Virus record (IMG/VR): IMGVR_UViG_3300046648_000165
Coordinates: 1 to 37,203 of that record
Origin: a virus
Length of the DNA: 37,203 bases
Direction: 5' to 3' (one strand)
Shown one piece after another: positions 7,265-14,399 of this stretch. The notes below the pieces were generated by a model, which was not told the DNA's origin, made no database searches, and saw only the letters and a program-made list of their open reading frames with translations. A program made the position numbers and the translations under genes. How positions within the stretch are numbered: position 1 is the stretch's first letter; the number at the start of each line of letters is the position of its first letter.

Positions 7265-7317
7265 TTCGAGCTTTTCCTTTTGTGAGCTTCGTAGGTTGTG
7301 AGCTTGTCTTTCGACGG

Positions 7318-7340
7318 TAGCGATTTCGCTAATTCGCTAA
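7318..7340. promoter_or_regulatory. TTAGCGA-type dyad ahead of ssb
   Basis: TAGCGA-TT-TCGCTA followed by a further TTCGCTAA, directly downstream of the P4 -10 element. The same dyad occurs at 21308-21325 and, as direct repeats, at 3369-3391. Confidence 0.4.
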
Positions 7341-7345
7341 ATGTA

Positions 7346-7371
7346 GAATAGACAGTTTCGGGTTGGGTTGC
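7346..7371 (-). promoter_or_regulatory. Putative phage-class promoter P4 (ssb)
   Basis: Minus-strand GCAACCC, 13 bases, CTATTC: a full match to the family consensus, 82 bases before the ssb start codon. Confidence 0.6.
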
Positions 7372-7392
7372 GTGTTATTTTTTGAGGATTGT

Positions 7393-7632
7393 TCAGGCGA
7401 ACGTTTCGAGCATCTTGGCGCGCTTGGAAGCAGCGGTAGATGCGGCGAGGGCGGCAGCGTCAGCAGCAGCTTCGGCACGCTTGATGGCGTCACGGTTGGC
7501 AGCGACCAGACCCTTCTGGGCGGCTTCGTGAGCTTCGAGCTTTGATGCGATCTTGGTGATCGGCGCCATGATCTTGTCGACGGTCTGCTCGGCGCCCACT
7601 GCTTTGCGGACGAAAGAAATGAGTTTGTTCAT
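7393..7632 (-). CDS. Small Ala-rich helical protein
   Basis: The 79-residue product (MNKLISFVRKAVGAEQTVDK) is almost entirely predicted helix, with a run of Ala-rich heptads from residue 30 to 70, so it may form a coiled coil or helical bundle. No family recognised. CGGAGA precedes the ATG, and the gene has both an operator dyad (O3) and promoter P5 immediately upstream, marking it as a regulated single-gene unit. Confidence 0.7.
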   Translation of the reverse strand: MNKLISFVRKAVGAEQTVDKIMAPITKIASKLEAHEAAQKGLVAANRDAIKRAEAAADAAALAASTAASKRAKMLETFA

Positions 7633-7654
7633 GTTGAGGTCTCCGGGGTTGGTA

Positions 7655-7674
7655 GTCAGTCAATGTTGACTGAC
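7655..7674. promoter_or_regulatory. Operator-like dyad O3
   Basis: GTCAGTCAAT-GTTGACTGAC, 19 of 20 matches to consensus, four bases downstream of the P5 -10 element and 22 bases before the start codon. Confidence 0.65.
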
Positions 7675-7678
7675 TGAT

Positions 7679-7704
7679 AAATAGACGAAGATTCGTCGGA
7701 CTGC
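7679..7704 (-). promoter_or_regulatory. Putative phage-class promoter P5
   Basis: Minus-strand GCAGTCC, 13 bases, CTATTT. Twelve of the 13 spacer bases form the dyad ACGAA-TC-TTCGT. Confidence 0.5.
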
Positions 7705-7711
7705 GTGAAAT

Positions 7712-8245
7712 TTAAGCGGCGTTTTTGTTTTTGACGCGCTCGAGGTAGCCGTTCTTCAGATCGTTGAGATCCTCTTCACGGGAGGAGCGCAGCTTTGTGA
7801 CCAGCTCGCCCTTCATTTCCTCGCGCTCGGTGGCGCCGTGCTGCACGAGCATGTCTTTCCGGTGCCGGAAGGACTCGACCGCGATCTTTGCGACCGCTTC
7901 GATCTGTTTGGCTTCGTTGAGCGCCTTCTTGACCGCGATCACACGCTCATGGCGCGTCACCATCTTGTCGAGCAGGGCTTCGGTCGTCTTCTCGCCGTTG
8001 GCAACCATCCGGTCACGCAGCGCGCGGTAGACGGCAGCCTCGGTGTTGTCCTGCAGCAGCTTGATATTGTCCACCTGGCGCGCGGCTTTCGCTGCGATCT
8101 CGCCATAGTGGGCAAACATCTGCGCCTGGCGCGACATTGCGCCGGAGAGGTCGGCCATCGAGTAGGCCAGATCCTCCTTCATCTTGGCGCTGTCGATAAA
8201 GTTGCGCACCGTGATCTTCTGGGTCTTTTTCTCTTCATCACTCAT
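7712..8245 (-). CDS. Coiled-coil protein, possible UvsY-like recombination mediator
   Basis: The 177-residue product is basic and almost wholly helical. After about residue 45 it follows the pattern of UvsY-type mediators: a helix with AAVYRALRDRMVANGEKTTEALLDKMVTRHERV, then a long helix ending in FRHRKDMLVQHG and an arginine-rich close. UvsY loads UvsX onto gp32-coated DNA, and both partners are encoded nearby, so the role fits the context. Similarity is by pattern only and UvsY proteins are highly diverged; it could instead be a structural coiled-coil protein. GAAGG precedes the ATG and promoter P6 is 26 bases upstream. Confidence 0.65.
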   Translation of the reverse strand: MSDEEKKTQKITVRNFIDSAKMKEDLAYSMADLSGAMSRQAQMFAHYGEIAAKAARQVDNIKLLQDNTEAAVYRALRDRMVANGEKTTEALLDKMVTRHERVIAVKKALNEAKQIEAVAKIAVESFRHRKDMLVQHGATEREEMKGELVTKLRSSREEDLNDLKNGYLERVKNKNAA

Positions 8246-8270
8246 GTTCGGTTCCTTCGATATATTGATA

Positions 8271-8296
8271 GAATAGCGCGTTCATGCGCGGATTGC
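8271..8296 (-). promoter_or_regulatory. Putative phage-class promoter P6
   Basis: Minus-strand GCAATCC, 13 bases, CTATTC, 26 bases before the start codon of the UvsY-like gene and just after the polymerase stop codon. Confidence 0.55.
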
Positions 8297-8302
8297 GGGC
8301 GG

Positions 8303-11300
8303 CTAGTCGAGGAGATCGATGACAGACGCAAAGACGTCGTCCATCAGTTCCTGCTTTTCTGGCGCATAGTAGATTTCGCCTGGGCTGAAGCCGATCACGA
8401 GGTTCGCATCGAGCTCCTTGTGGTAGACGATCTTGCCTGCCTGGTCTGACGCCTTGCCGGTGAAGTCTGGCAGGAAGTGTCGGACCACGGTCGAGCCGAG
8501 CAGCACGATGATCGGTGGCTTCAAGGCGTCGATCTCGCGCTCGAGGTAGGGCAGATACATGCGGATCTCGTCGCCCGTGATCATCTTGCCAGCCTTCGGT
8601 CGTTTGAGCAGCGCCGTCCAATAGACGTGCTTCCGTTCAAGCTGATGGCTCATGAGCGCATCGATGACAGGGGCCGACGCCTTGCCGATCGACATCTGAC
8701 CTTCCTGCTCTTCCGGATTGTTGGGCGCGTCCGTGATGATCATGAACTCGGCGTTCTTGCCAAACAGCGGCTGCACCATCATTCCGTCTTCCGACAGATC
8801 CGACTTGTAGTCCTCGATCACCTGCTCGATCAGATCCTTGGTCGCGCGATCGTTCTCCATTCCACGATTGACCGGCACCGTCGCTGTCACCAGGCCGGGC
8901 AGGAGCTCGAGCTGGTCACGGATGCGGCTCGCGTCGTTCGGTCCAAGCTGTCCAGGCTCGATGCGCGAGAATGCACCGACGAGATCGAGGTTCTCCTGGT
9001 GCTTCTTGTTGCACTTGGTCTTGTTGACGCGTGCGAGGAAGTCGGCCTTGTTGTCGAACAGACCAGTCTTTCGCGCCTCGAGAATGGCGTTCGTCGTGTT
9101 GGACGAGATCCCCTTGATGCGCTGGAACGGCATGACCATTCGAACATCGGTAACGATTTCAAAGTGTTCCGAGGAGATGTTGATATCTGGCATGTTGACG
9201 TCGATGCCGAAGCGTCCAGCATCGCGAAGCAGCGCCGGCAGCTTGTCTTCGTCCATCAGCGACAGTGCAGCCGCAAAGAATTCGACCGGGTAGTGCGTCT
9301 TCAGCCACATCGACTGCCACGAGATCAGCGAATATTCGACCGAGTGCGACTTGTTGAAGCCGTAGCCGGCGAAGCCTTCGATCTTGTCGAACAGTGATCC
9401 TGCCCATTCGTCAGTGCAGGCGATCGTGGCCACGCAGCCGTCGACGAAGTTCTGGCGCTCCTTCTTCATCTCCTCGGGCAATTTCTTACCCATGATCTTG
9501 CGAAGCTTGTCAGCTTGCGCGCCGGTGTAGCCGGCGATCACCTGGGAGATCTTCATGACCTGCTCCTGGTAGACGATAACGCCGAAGGTCTCGCGCAGGA
9601 CGTCTTCCATCAGCGGGTGGTCGTAGTCGGTCGTCTCATTGCCTTGCTTGCGGAGATAGTAGCTCTCCATCATGCCGGACTCCATCGGGCCTGGTCGATA
9701 GAGCGCGGTCGCTGCCGTGATATCGTCAAAGGAGATGCAGCCGTCGGCGCCGAGCTCGCGCAGCAGCTTACGCATGCCAGCGCTTTCGAACTGGAAGACG
9801 CCGGTCGTAAGACCAGCCGCGAAGTTCTTCAGCACCGCCTCGTCATCGAGCGGCACCTTCATCAGGTTCACCTTCTTGGCGTGGCGCTCGAAAATGTAGC
9901 GCTGGACAAGCGCGATCAGGTCGAGCGTGGACAGTCCGAGAATATCCATTTTGACCAGGCCCTGGTCCTCGACGATGCGCTTGTCCCAACAGACAACAGC
10001 ACTGTCGCCTTTCCGTCGCTCGATGACGGCGCGCTCCTCGAGATCGACGCCACCGACGACGATGCCGGCCGCGTGCTGGCTCATATTGCGAATGGTGCCC
10101 TCGATGCGCTCCATGATGTCCCAGTGCGCCGGATACTTCTGCGCAAATTCATCGATCTCGCCGACCTCGATGCGGCAGTCTGGCAGGGGAACGTTCGCGC
10201 CGTGCTTCTTGGGGACCAGCTTGGAGATCGAGTATTCCTTTTCAGGAATGGCGAAGGTGCGGCCGACGTCACGGATCGAGGAGGCTGCCGCAAGCGTGCC
10301 GAAGTTCGACACGCCGGCGACGCGCTTCTGGCCATATTTCTGGATCAGGTAATCAACAATCTCGTGGCGACGCGTCGACATGAAGTCCAAGTCGGCGTCT
10401 GGAAGGTCGAGACGCTCTGGATTGATGAAGCGCTCAAACAACAGCCCGAAGCGCAGCGGATCGCAGTCAGTGATGCCCATCAGATACGCAACGAGGGAGC
10501 CGCCCACGGACCCGCGACCAGGACCGACGAGAATGCCGTTCGACTTGGCGAATTTGACGACGTCCTCGACAAGCAGGAAGTAACCGGAGAAGGCCAGCTT
10601 CTTCAGAACGGACAGCTCATATTCAAGCCTTGGCTTGTAGACGTCGATCAGCTCCTGCCGCTCAGGCTTGTGACCGAAGCTTTCCTGACTGAAGCGCTCT
10701 TTCCAGCCGATCTTGCAGAGCTCCACCAGCCGTGCGAACTCATCCGCGGCCATGATCGGCAGCGACACCGGCTGCTTGGACCAGGTGTATTCGACCGCAT
10801 CGACCAGCCAGTCGGTGTTTGCGAGCCCTTGTTTGAACTGTGCGCCGGCACCGACGACACCGCGCAGAGCGACGTGCTTGGCCGCTTTGACGACTTCGAC
10901 GCCGAGGTCTGAAGCCTTCAGCACATGGAAGTCGCGGTTGAAGTTCGACTTGTGCCAGCCGTCGGCGATCTTGTTGCCATTGGCGATCGCATACATGACC
11001 TCGTGGGCGTCTGCCTGGTCGGCTTCGTAGTAGGCAGGTCGAATGACCAGCGGACGCGCCTTGAAGCGGCTGACGAGGTCGAGCGAGCGTTTGTTGACGG
11101 CACCGAAATAGGGCGTGTCGACCGGAATGAGCGGCGCGAAGACGTAATCGGGGTGCAGGTAGTCAACCAGCTTCTCGGTGATCTGTTCGACGTCCTTGCG
11201 CATGATGACGCCATGGGTGTCGCCCAGGTGGATCGCGAGGTGTCCGGCGCCAAGCTTTGCGAACTCTTCCCAGAGATCGTCGTAGCCGAGCTTTGCGGTG

Positions 11301-11689
11301 TAGTAGAAGCGTCCAGGCACCTTGTTGCCGGCTGCGTCCTCAGTGTCGCCGGTGTTGGCCTTCGACAGCAGACGGTAGACGCACTTCAAGCCCTCCTCGG
11401 TCAGCACGTAGGCTGTGAGAAAGTGCTCGGGCGGCATATGCTTTTTCTTCTGGCCCTTTTCAGGTCGCCAGGTCGGATCCTCGGACAGACGCAAGCGCAC
11501 GCCGATGACCGGCTTGATATCGGCCTTCTTGGCGCGGTTGGTGAAGTCAATCATGCCGGTCACGGACATGGTGTCGGTGATCGCGACGGACTTCGCCCCT
11601 TGGGTCTTGGCGATGTCGATCAGCTTCTCGGCCTTGAGAATGCTTTCGCCCAGTGAAAAGTCGGTTCGTGCTGCGAGAATGGCATGCAT
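8303..11689 (-). CDS. DnaE-type DNA polymerase fused to a UDG-like domain
   Basis: A 1128-residue replicative polymerase. Residues 1-250 form a PHP domain (TDFSL, VAITDTMSVTGMIDF, KPVIG) in which the usual HxH metal ligands read AAR, so proofreading or phosphatase activity is doubtful. The C-family palm and fingers follow: GPGRGSVGGSL at 389-399, catalytic PDADLDF at 430-436 (D431, D433), the third aspartate at D582 (KMDILGL), YRPGPME at 664-670 and FNKSHSVEYSLISW at 778-791. A helix-hairpin-helix segment is at about 845-910. Instead of the usual OB and clamp region, residues 979-1128 look like a family 4/5 uracil-DNA glycosylase. ATG 11689 overlaps the preceding stop (TAATG). Last gene of the CobS-sigma operon. 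Confidence 0.93.
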   Translation of the reverse strand: MHAILAARTDFSLGESILKAEKLIDIAKTQGAKSVAITDTMSVTGMIDFTNRAKKADIKPVIGVRLRLSEDPTWRPEKGQKKKHMPPEHFLTAYVLTEEGLKCVYRLLSKANTGDTEDAAGNKVPGRFYYTAKLGYDDLWEEFAKLGAGHLAIHLGDTHGVIMRKDVEQITEKLVDYLHPDYVFAPLIPVDTPYFGAVNKRSLDLVSRFKARPLVIRPAYYEADQADAHEVMYAIANGNKIADGWHKSNFNRDFHVLKASDLGVEVVKAAKHVALRGVVGAGAQFKQGLANTDWLVDAVEYTWSKQPVSLPIMAADEFARLVELCKIGWKERFSQESFGHKPERQELIDVYKPRLEYELSVLKKLAFSGYFLLVEDVVKFAKSNGILVGPGRGSVGGSLVAYLMGITDCDPLRFGLLFERFINPERLDLPDADLDFMSTRRHEIVDYLIQKYGQKRVAGVSNFGTLAAASSIRDVGRTFAIPEKEYSISKLVPKKHGANVPLPDCRIEVGEIDEFAQKYPAHWDIMERIEGTIRNMSQHAAGIVVGGVDLEERAVIERRKGDSAVVCWDKRIVEDQGLVKMDILGLSTLDLIALVQRYIFERHAKKVNLMKVPLDDEAVLKNFAAGLTTGVFQFESAGMRKLLRELGADGCISFDDITAATALYRPGPMESGMMESYYLRKQGNETTDYDHPLMEDVLRETFGVIVYQEQVMKISQVIAGYTGAQADKLRKIMGKKLPEEMKKERQNFVDGCVATIACTDEWAGSLFDKIEGFAGYGFNKSHSVEYSLISWQSMWLKTHYPVEFFAAALSLMDEDKLPALLRDAGRFGIDVNMPDINISSEHFEIVTDVRMVMPFQRIKGISSNTTNAILEARKTGLFDNKADFLARVNKTKCNKKHQENLDLVGAFSRIEPGQLGPNDASRIRDQLELLPGLVTATVPVNRGMENDRATKDLIEQVIEDYKSDLSEDGMMVQPLFGKNAEFMIITDAPNNPEEQEGQMSIGKASAPVIDALMSHQLERKHVYWTALLKRPKAGKMITGDEIRMYLPYLEREIDALKPPIIVLLGSTVVRHFLPDFTGKASDQAGKIVYHKELDANLVIGFSPGEIYYAPEKQELMDDVFASVIDLLD

Positions 11690-11883
11690 TAGCGTGTGAC
11701 CTCGATGAGCTGGAAGCTGAAGGTCGAGCAAGCAATGCCCATGTTTTCGGACAACGCCTTGTCGACGACGTCGATTTCAGCAGAGGAATTGATCGGACTG
11801 TCACGCTGCACGGTCGCGCGGCCGAAGCCTTTCTCATGCAAATAGGCGACCAGATAGACGTGTTTGGAATTGCCGCTTCTCAA
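11689..11883 (-). CDS. Small hypothetical protein, TTG start
   Basis: A 64-residue frame locked between two operon genes: its TTG start overlaps the previous stop (TTGA) after a strong GAGGAGAG site, and its TAA overlaps the polymerase ATG (TAATG). The sequence (SKHVYLVAYLHEKGFGRATV then FSFQLIEV at the end) suggests a small beta-rich domain with alternating strands. Family not recognised. The tight coupling argues that it is translated and used with the polymerase. Confidence 0.7.
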   Translation of the reverse strand: MRSGNSKHVYLVAYLHEKGFGRATVQRDSPINSSAEIDVVDKALSENMGIACSTFSFQLIEVTR

Positions 11884-12419
11884 AATTCTCTCCTCAGTGT
11901 GATCAAGCCGTCGACGTTCTCGACGGCACCAATATGTGTGAGCGCCTGGATTGCCATGCGCGCGTGACTGTCGGCCGTGCCATCGGTCCAGCCGAGCTTG
12001 GCTGTGAACGCGTAGGCGAGCGTCGGGCGATCGAGCGGCTTCGTCATCTTCAACAGCAGATGCGCCGCGATCTTCATGAAGGACATGCCGGGTTGGCTGA
12101 ACGGGTTTTCGCCGCGCTTCAGCTTCTCGGTCACAAACAGCGAGGAGTTGTCGAGCTTCTCGACCAGCGCCTGGACCTTCTTCGGCAGGGTGAGCTCAGC
12201 GGGAGCAGCCGCTGGCTTATCGACGACAAGCGGGTTCTTGGCGTTCTTGTTACCCTTGCCTTTCACGCCGACACGCTCTCTGAGGATCATCAGATTGCTT
12301 TCGTGCAGCGGCCGGCAGGCTTCAGCGAACTTGCACACCGAGCAGACCGGAGCCGCTTCCTCGAAAGCGAGTGCAGAGCCGAAGCAACCTGGCGCGAAAG
12401 AAGGGATAATGGCAGTCAT
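11880..12419 (-). CDS. Cys-cluster protein, WhiB-like cysteine spacing
   Basis: A 179-residue protein with four cysteines near the N-terminus, C12, C26, C29 and C35, spaced C-x13-CxxC-x5-C. WhiB-like iron-sulfur regulators have the pattern C-xn-CxxC-x5-C, and the local text (VCSVCKFAEACRPL) resembles them; a zinc site is the alternative. A Lys/Pro-rich linker follows, then residues 100-179 look like a winged-helix domain (FMKIAAHLLLKM, SHARMAIQALTHIGAVENVDGLITLRREF). Its ATG overlaps the sigma factor stop (ATGA). WhiB proteins bind sigma factors, so the neighbour is suggestive. Outside actinobacteria and their phages such proteins are rare, so treat this as a hypothesis. Confidence 0.7.
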   Translation of the reverse strand: MTAIIPSFAPGCFGSALAFEEAAPVCSVCKFAEACRPLHESNLMILRERVGVKGKGNKNAKNPLVVDKPAAAPAELTLPKKVQALVEKLDNSSLFVTEKLKRGENPFSQPGMSFMKIAAHLLLKMTKPLDRPTLAYAFTAKLGWTDGTADSHARMAIQALTHIGAVENVDGLITLRREF

Positions 12420-13048
12420 GCAGCGGTCCTTTGAACCTTTTCGGAGAGCTTGCGCAGCTCGGCGAGGATCTTCGTTCTCTCGGGGCGATCAGCGCCCATC
12501 AGACGGAAGACGAAGCCCGTCGTGATCTGGCTAATCAAAACATTCTGCGCGCCGATCTCTTTGGCGTAGTCAGCGCGGGCCTTCAGTTGACGCATTTGCT
12601 CGAGGAGTTCGGGCGGCTGTTCGTAGAGCAGCTTCAGGAACAGAGCAGAGCGGCTGCCGAGACGGCGCAGCGCCCAGGTGTAATGCGTGATCTCCTCGAC
12701 TTCAGCGTCGGGGAGGGGTTCGTTGCCCGGCATCATGTCGCCGAGGTTCGCGCTTTCGTCATCACGACCGGCAGGAGCATCGAGGCTTGATGCGCGCTCC
12801 TCGCCAATGCGGTTGAAGACCTTCCGGTTGATCGCAAGCTTGCTGCGCCGAATACCTTCAATGAGATAGGCCTTGAAGGGCACACCGAGCGTCGGATCGA
12901 ACGTGTCACGGGCGCGACACCAAACCATCCAGAGCTCTTGCTCGACGTCCTCATGGCTGAGCGATGTTGCGCCGGAGCCATGAAGCTTTCTTGCGATCGA
13001 CCAGGACATACGCCGGATCAGTTCGACGCTATCCTTGTGGTCGATCAT
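12416..13048 (-). CDS. RNA polymerase sigma factor
   Basis: The 210-residue protein carries a sigma70 region 2 signature at about 31-74: SHEDVEQELWMVWCRARDTFDPTLGVPFKAYLIEGIRRSKL, matching the DLVQEG...AAEKFDP..G..FSTYA...IRRAI pattern that binds core polymerase and melts the -10. A short acidic linker (90-120) leads to a C-terminal helical part (122-185, ALRRLGSRSALFLKLL then a possible HTH) in the place of region 4. It lacks regions 1 and 3 and is about the size of ECF and phage late sigma factors. ATG 13048 overlaps the CobS stop (TGATG); an upstream start at 13105 would overlap CobS. It may read the phage promoter family described here. Confidence 0.8.
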   Translation of the reverse strand: MIDHKDSVELIRRMSWSIARKLHGSGATSLSHEDVEQELWMVWCRARDTFDPTLGVPFKAYLIEGIRRSKLAINRKVFNRIGEERASSLDAPAGRDDESANLGDMMPGNEPLPDAEVEEITHYTWALRRLGSRSALFLKLLYEQPPELLEQMRQLKARADYAKEIGAQNVLISQITTGFVFRLMGADRPERTKILAELRKLSEKVQRTAA

Positions 13049-14280
13049 CAGGCGAAGTGCCTCTGAACGACCTGGTCGACAGTCACTTGGTCGATGCGTG
13101 AGCAACGATTGATGAATGCGAGACGGAAGCCGTAATTCGGATTGTTACCGAAGACGATTGTCAGCGAAGCGGCGTTGATCAGCTCGCGCGGCGAGATCGT
13201 CATCGACATTTCACCCTTGGCAAAGCTCTCGCGGATAGCACCCGCGACCTTGACGAACTTGTCAGCGTCGGGCTTGCCGAGACCGGCCTTCGAGCGCAGC
13301 ACCAGGCTTTCCTGCTTCGGATCCATGTATTTCACTTCCTTCGTGATATGGAATCGCGAGTAAGAAGCTGCGTTCTGGATCATCGTGCCTTGGTAGAGGC
13401 CAGTTTCGTCACCGACGCCGTTGGTGTTGCCGGTCGCAACGAAGCGGAAGTCGGGATGCGGATGAATGACGCGCTGGTCGATCGGCGCATCCTTGATAAC
13501 AAGCGGCTTGCCCTCGAGCACTGGCTGATAGAGCGCGATCACCGACGGCATGGCGAAGTCGTATTCGTCAGCGCAGTAGACCATGCCATACTTCATCGCC
13601 ATCGCGAGCGGGCCATACTGGAACTCGGTGACAGTCTGCGGTTTCTGGACGACAACGATCGAGCCGTCAGCTTTGAGCTCCTGGCTGTCGGCCATGACGG
13701 TGCGCACGACATACTGTCCGAGAATGTGGGCTTCTTCGGTGTTGCCGGTGTGCTGCACGCGCAAGAACGGGCGACCGGTGCGCGCGGCGCACTGTTCAAG
13801 CACGGTCGTCTTGCCTGTGCCGTGATAGCCCCAGAGATACGTATTCATCTTCAGTTCGAAGCCGAGGCAAACGACCTTCACGAGGTCGATATCGAAGACG
13901 TATTCGGGATCGGACTGACTGATGTAGGCATCAGCTTCGTGGTGATGCTCGGTCAGGCAGCGCAGAGCGATCGGGTTGCCGGTCGATGACAGACCGGTTG
14001 AGGGATCGAGGTCGAAGATTTCGGAGAGCGAGCGCTCGACGAAGGCGAACGGCTGCATCGGGTTGAAGGCGGTCGAGCCAGCAGCCTTGCGGTCAGCAGC
14101 TTCCTTGGCCTTCAGCGCTGCGCGCCTGCCTTTCGGAGACAGAACGGGCTCGCCAGGATAGGCTTCCTTGTAGCGCTCGATCGTCCAGTCTGCGTGATTT
14201 TCCTTGAGATAGAGCCTGATCGAGTGCGTCTTCCCGCCGTCGATGTGGCAAATGATCATGTCGTCGTTTTCAGTGGTCAT
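13048..14280 (-). CDS. CobS/MoxR-type AAA+ ATPase
   Basis: A 410-residue AAA+ ATPase. Walker A GYHGTGKTT is at 151-159, Walker B VYCADEYDF at 234-242 (CADE in place of DEIN), sensor 1 VATGNTNG at 281-288, and SYSRFHI with a following arginine-rich helix at the end. The N-terminal stretch HSIRLYLKENHADWTIERYKEAYPG matches CobS proteins, the ring ATPase subunit of aerobic cobaltochelatase. The gene upstream encodes a CobT-like VWA protein, so the two form a MoxR-VWA pair. No CobN or other cobalamin gene is seen, so remodelling of another target by the ring is more likely than cobalt insertion (inference). GGAG precedes the ATG. First gene of the CobS, sigma, polymerase operon. Confidence 0.9.
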   Translation of the reverse strand: MTTENDDMIICHIDGGKTHSIRLYLKENHADWTIERYKEAYPGEPVLSPKGRRAALKAKEAADRKAAGSTAFNPMQPFAFVERSLSEIFDLDPSTGLSSTGNPIALRCLTEHHHEADAYISQSDPEYVFDIDLVKVVCLGFELKMNTYLWGYHGTGKTTVLEQCAARTGRPFLRVQHTGNTEEAHILGQYVVRTVMADSQELKADGSIVVVQKPQTVTEFQYGPLAMAMKYGMVYCADEYDFAMPSVIALYQPVLEGKPLVIKDAPIDQRVIHPHPDFRFVATGNTNGVGDETGLYQGTMIQNAASYSRFHITKEVKYMDPKQESLVLRSKAGLGKPDADKFVKVAGAIRESFAKGEMSMTISPRELINAASLTIVFGNNPNYGFRLAFINRCSRIDQVTVDQVVQRHFA

Positions 14281-14322
14281 GCTTCAATCTCCGTTTGAAC
14301 CAGATCAGCGCTCTTTGTCGCT

Positions 14323-14342
14323 CTCAATCAATATTTACTTAC
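14323..14342. promoter_or_regulatory. Operator-like dyad O4
   Basis: CTCAATCAAT-ATTTACTTAC, second of a pair upstream of the CobS operon, 43 bases before the start codon. Confidence 0.6.
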
Positions 14343-14362
14343 TAACAAGCGCAGCGATGGGA
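14337..14362 (-). promoter_or_regulatory. Weak phage-class promoter candidate
   Basis: Minus-strand GCTTCCC, 13 bases, TTAGTA between O5 and O4. The -35 side fits the family but the -10 is poor. An alternative is TTGATT-N17-TTGTTA with its -35 inside O5. Confidence 0.3.
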
Positions 14363-14382
14363 AGCAATCAATATTTACTGAC
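14363..14382. promoter_or_regulatory. Operator-like dyad O5
   Basis: AGCAATCAAT-ATTTACTGAC; its centre is 40 bases from that of O4, close to four helical turns, which would favour cooperative binding. Confidence 0.6.
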
Positions 14383-14399
14383 CGCTTCGCATTCCCTGC

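Noticed and set aside
8238-8285. Fifteen-codon frame overlapping the start of the UvsY-like gene
   Set aside because: It has no ribosome-binding site and runs through that of the real gene and promoter P6.
9515-10912. Long plus-strand frame (465 codons) opposite the polymerase gene
   Set aside because: It is the codon shadow of a fully convincing DnaE sequence; its product is rich in Val, Leu, Asp and Arg without domain pattern.
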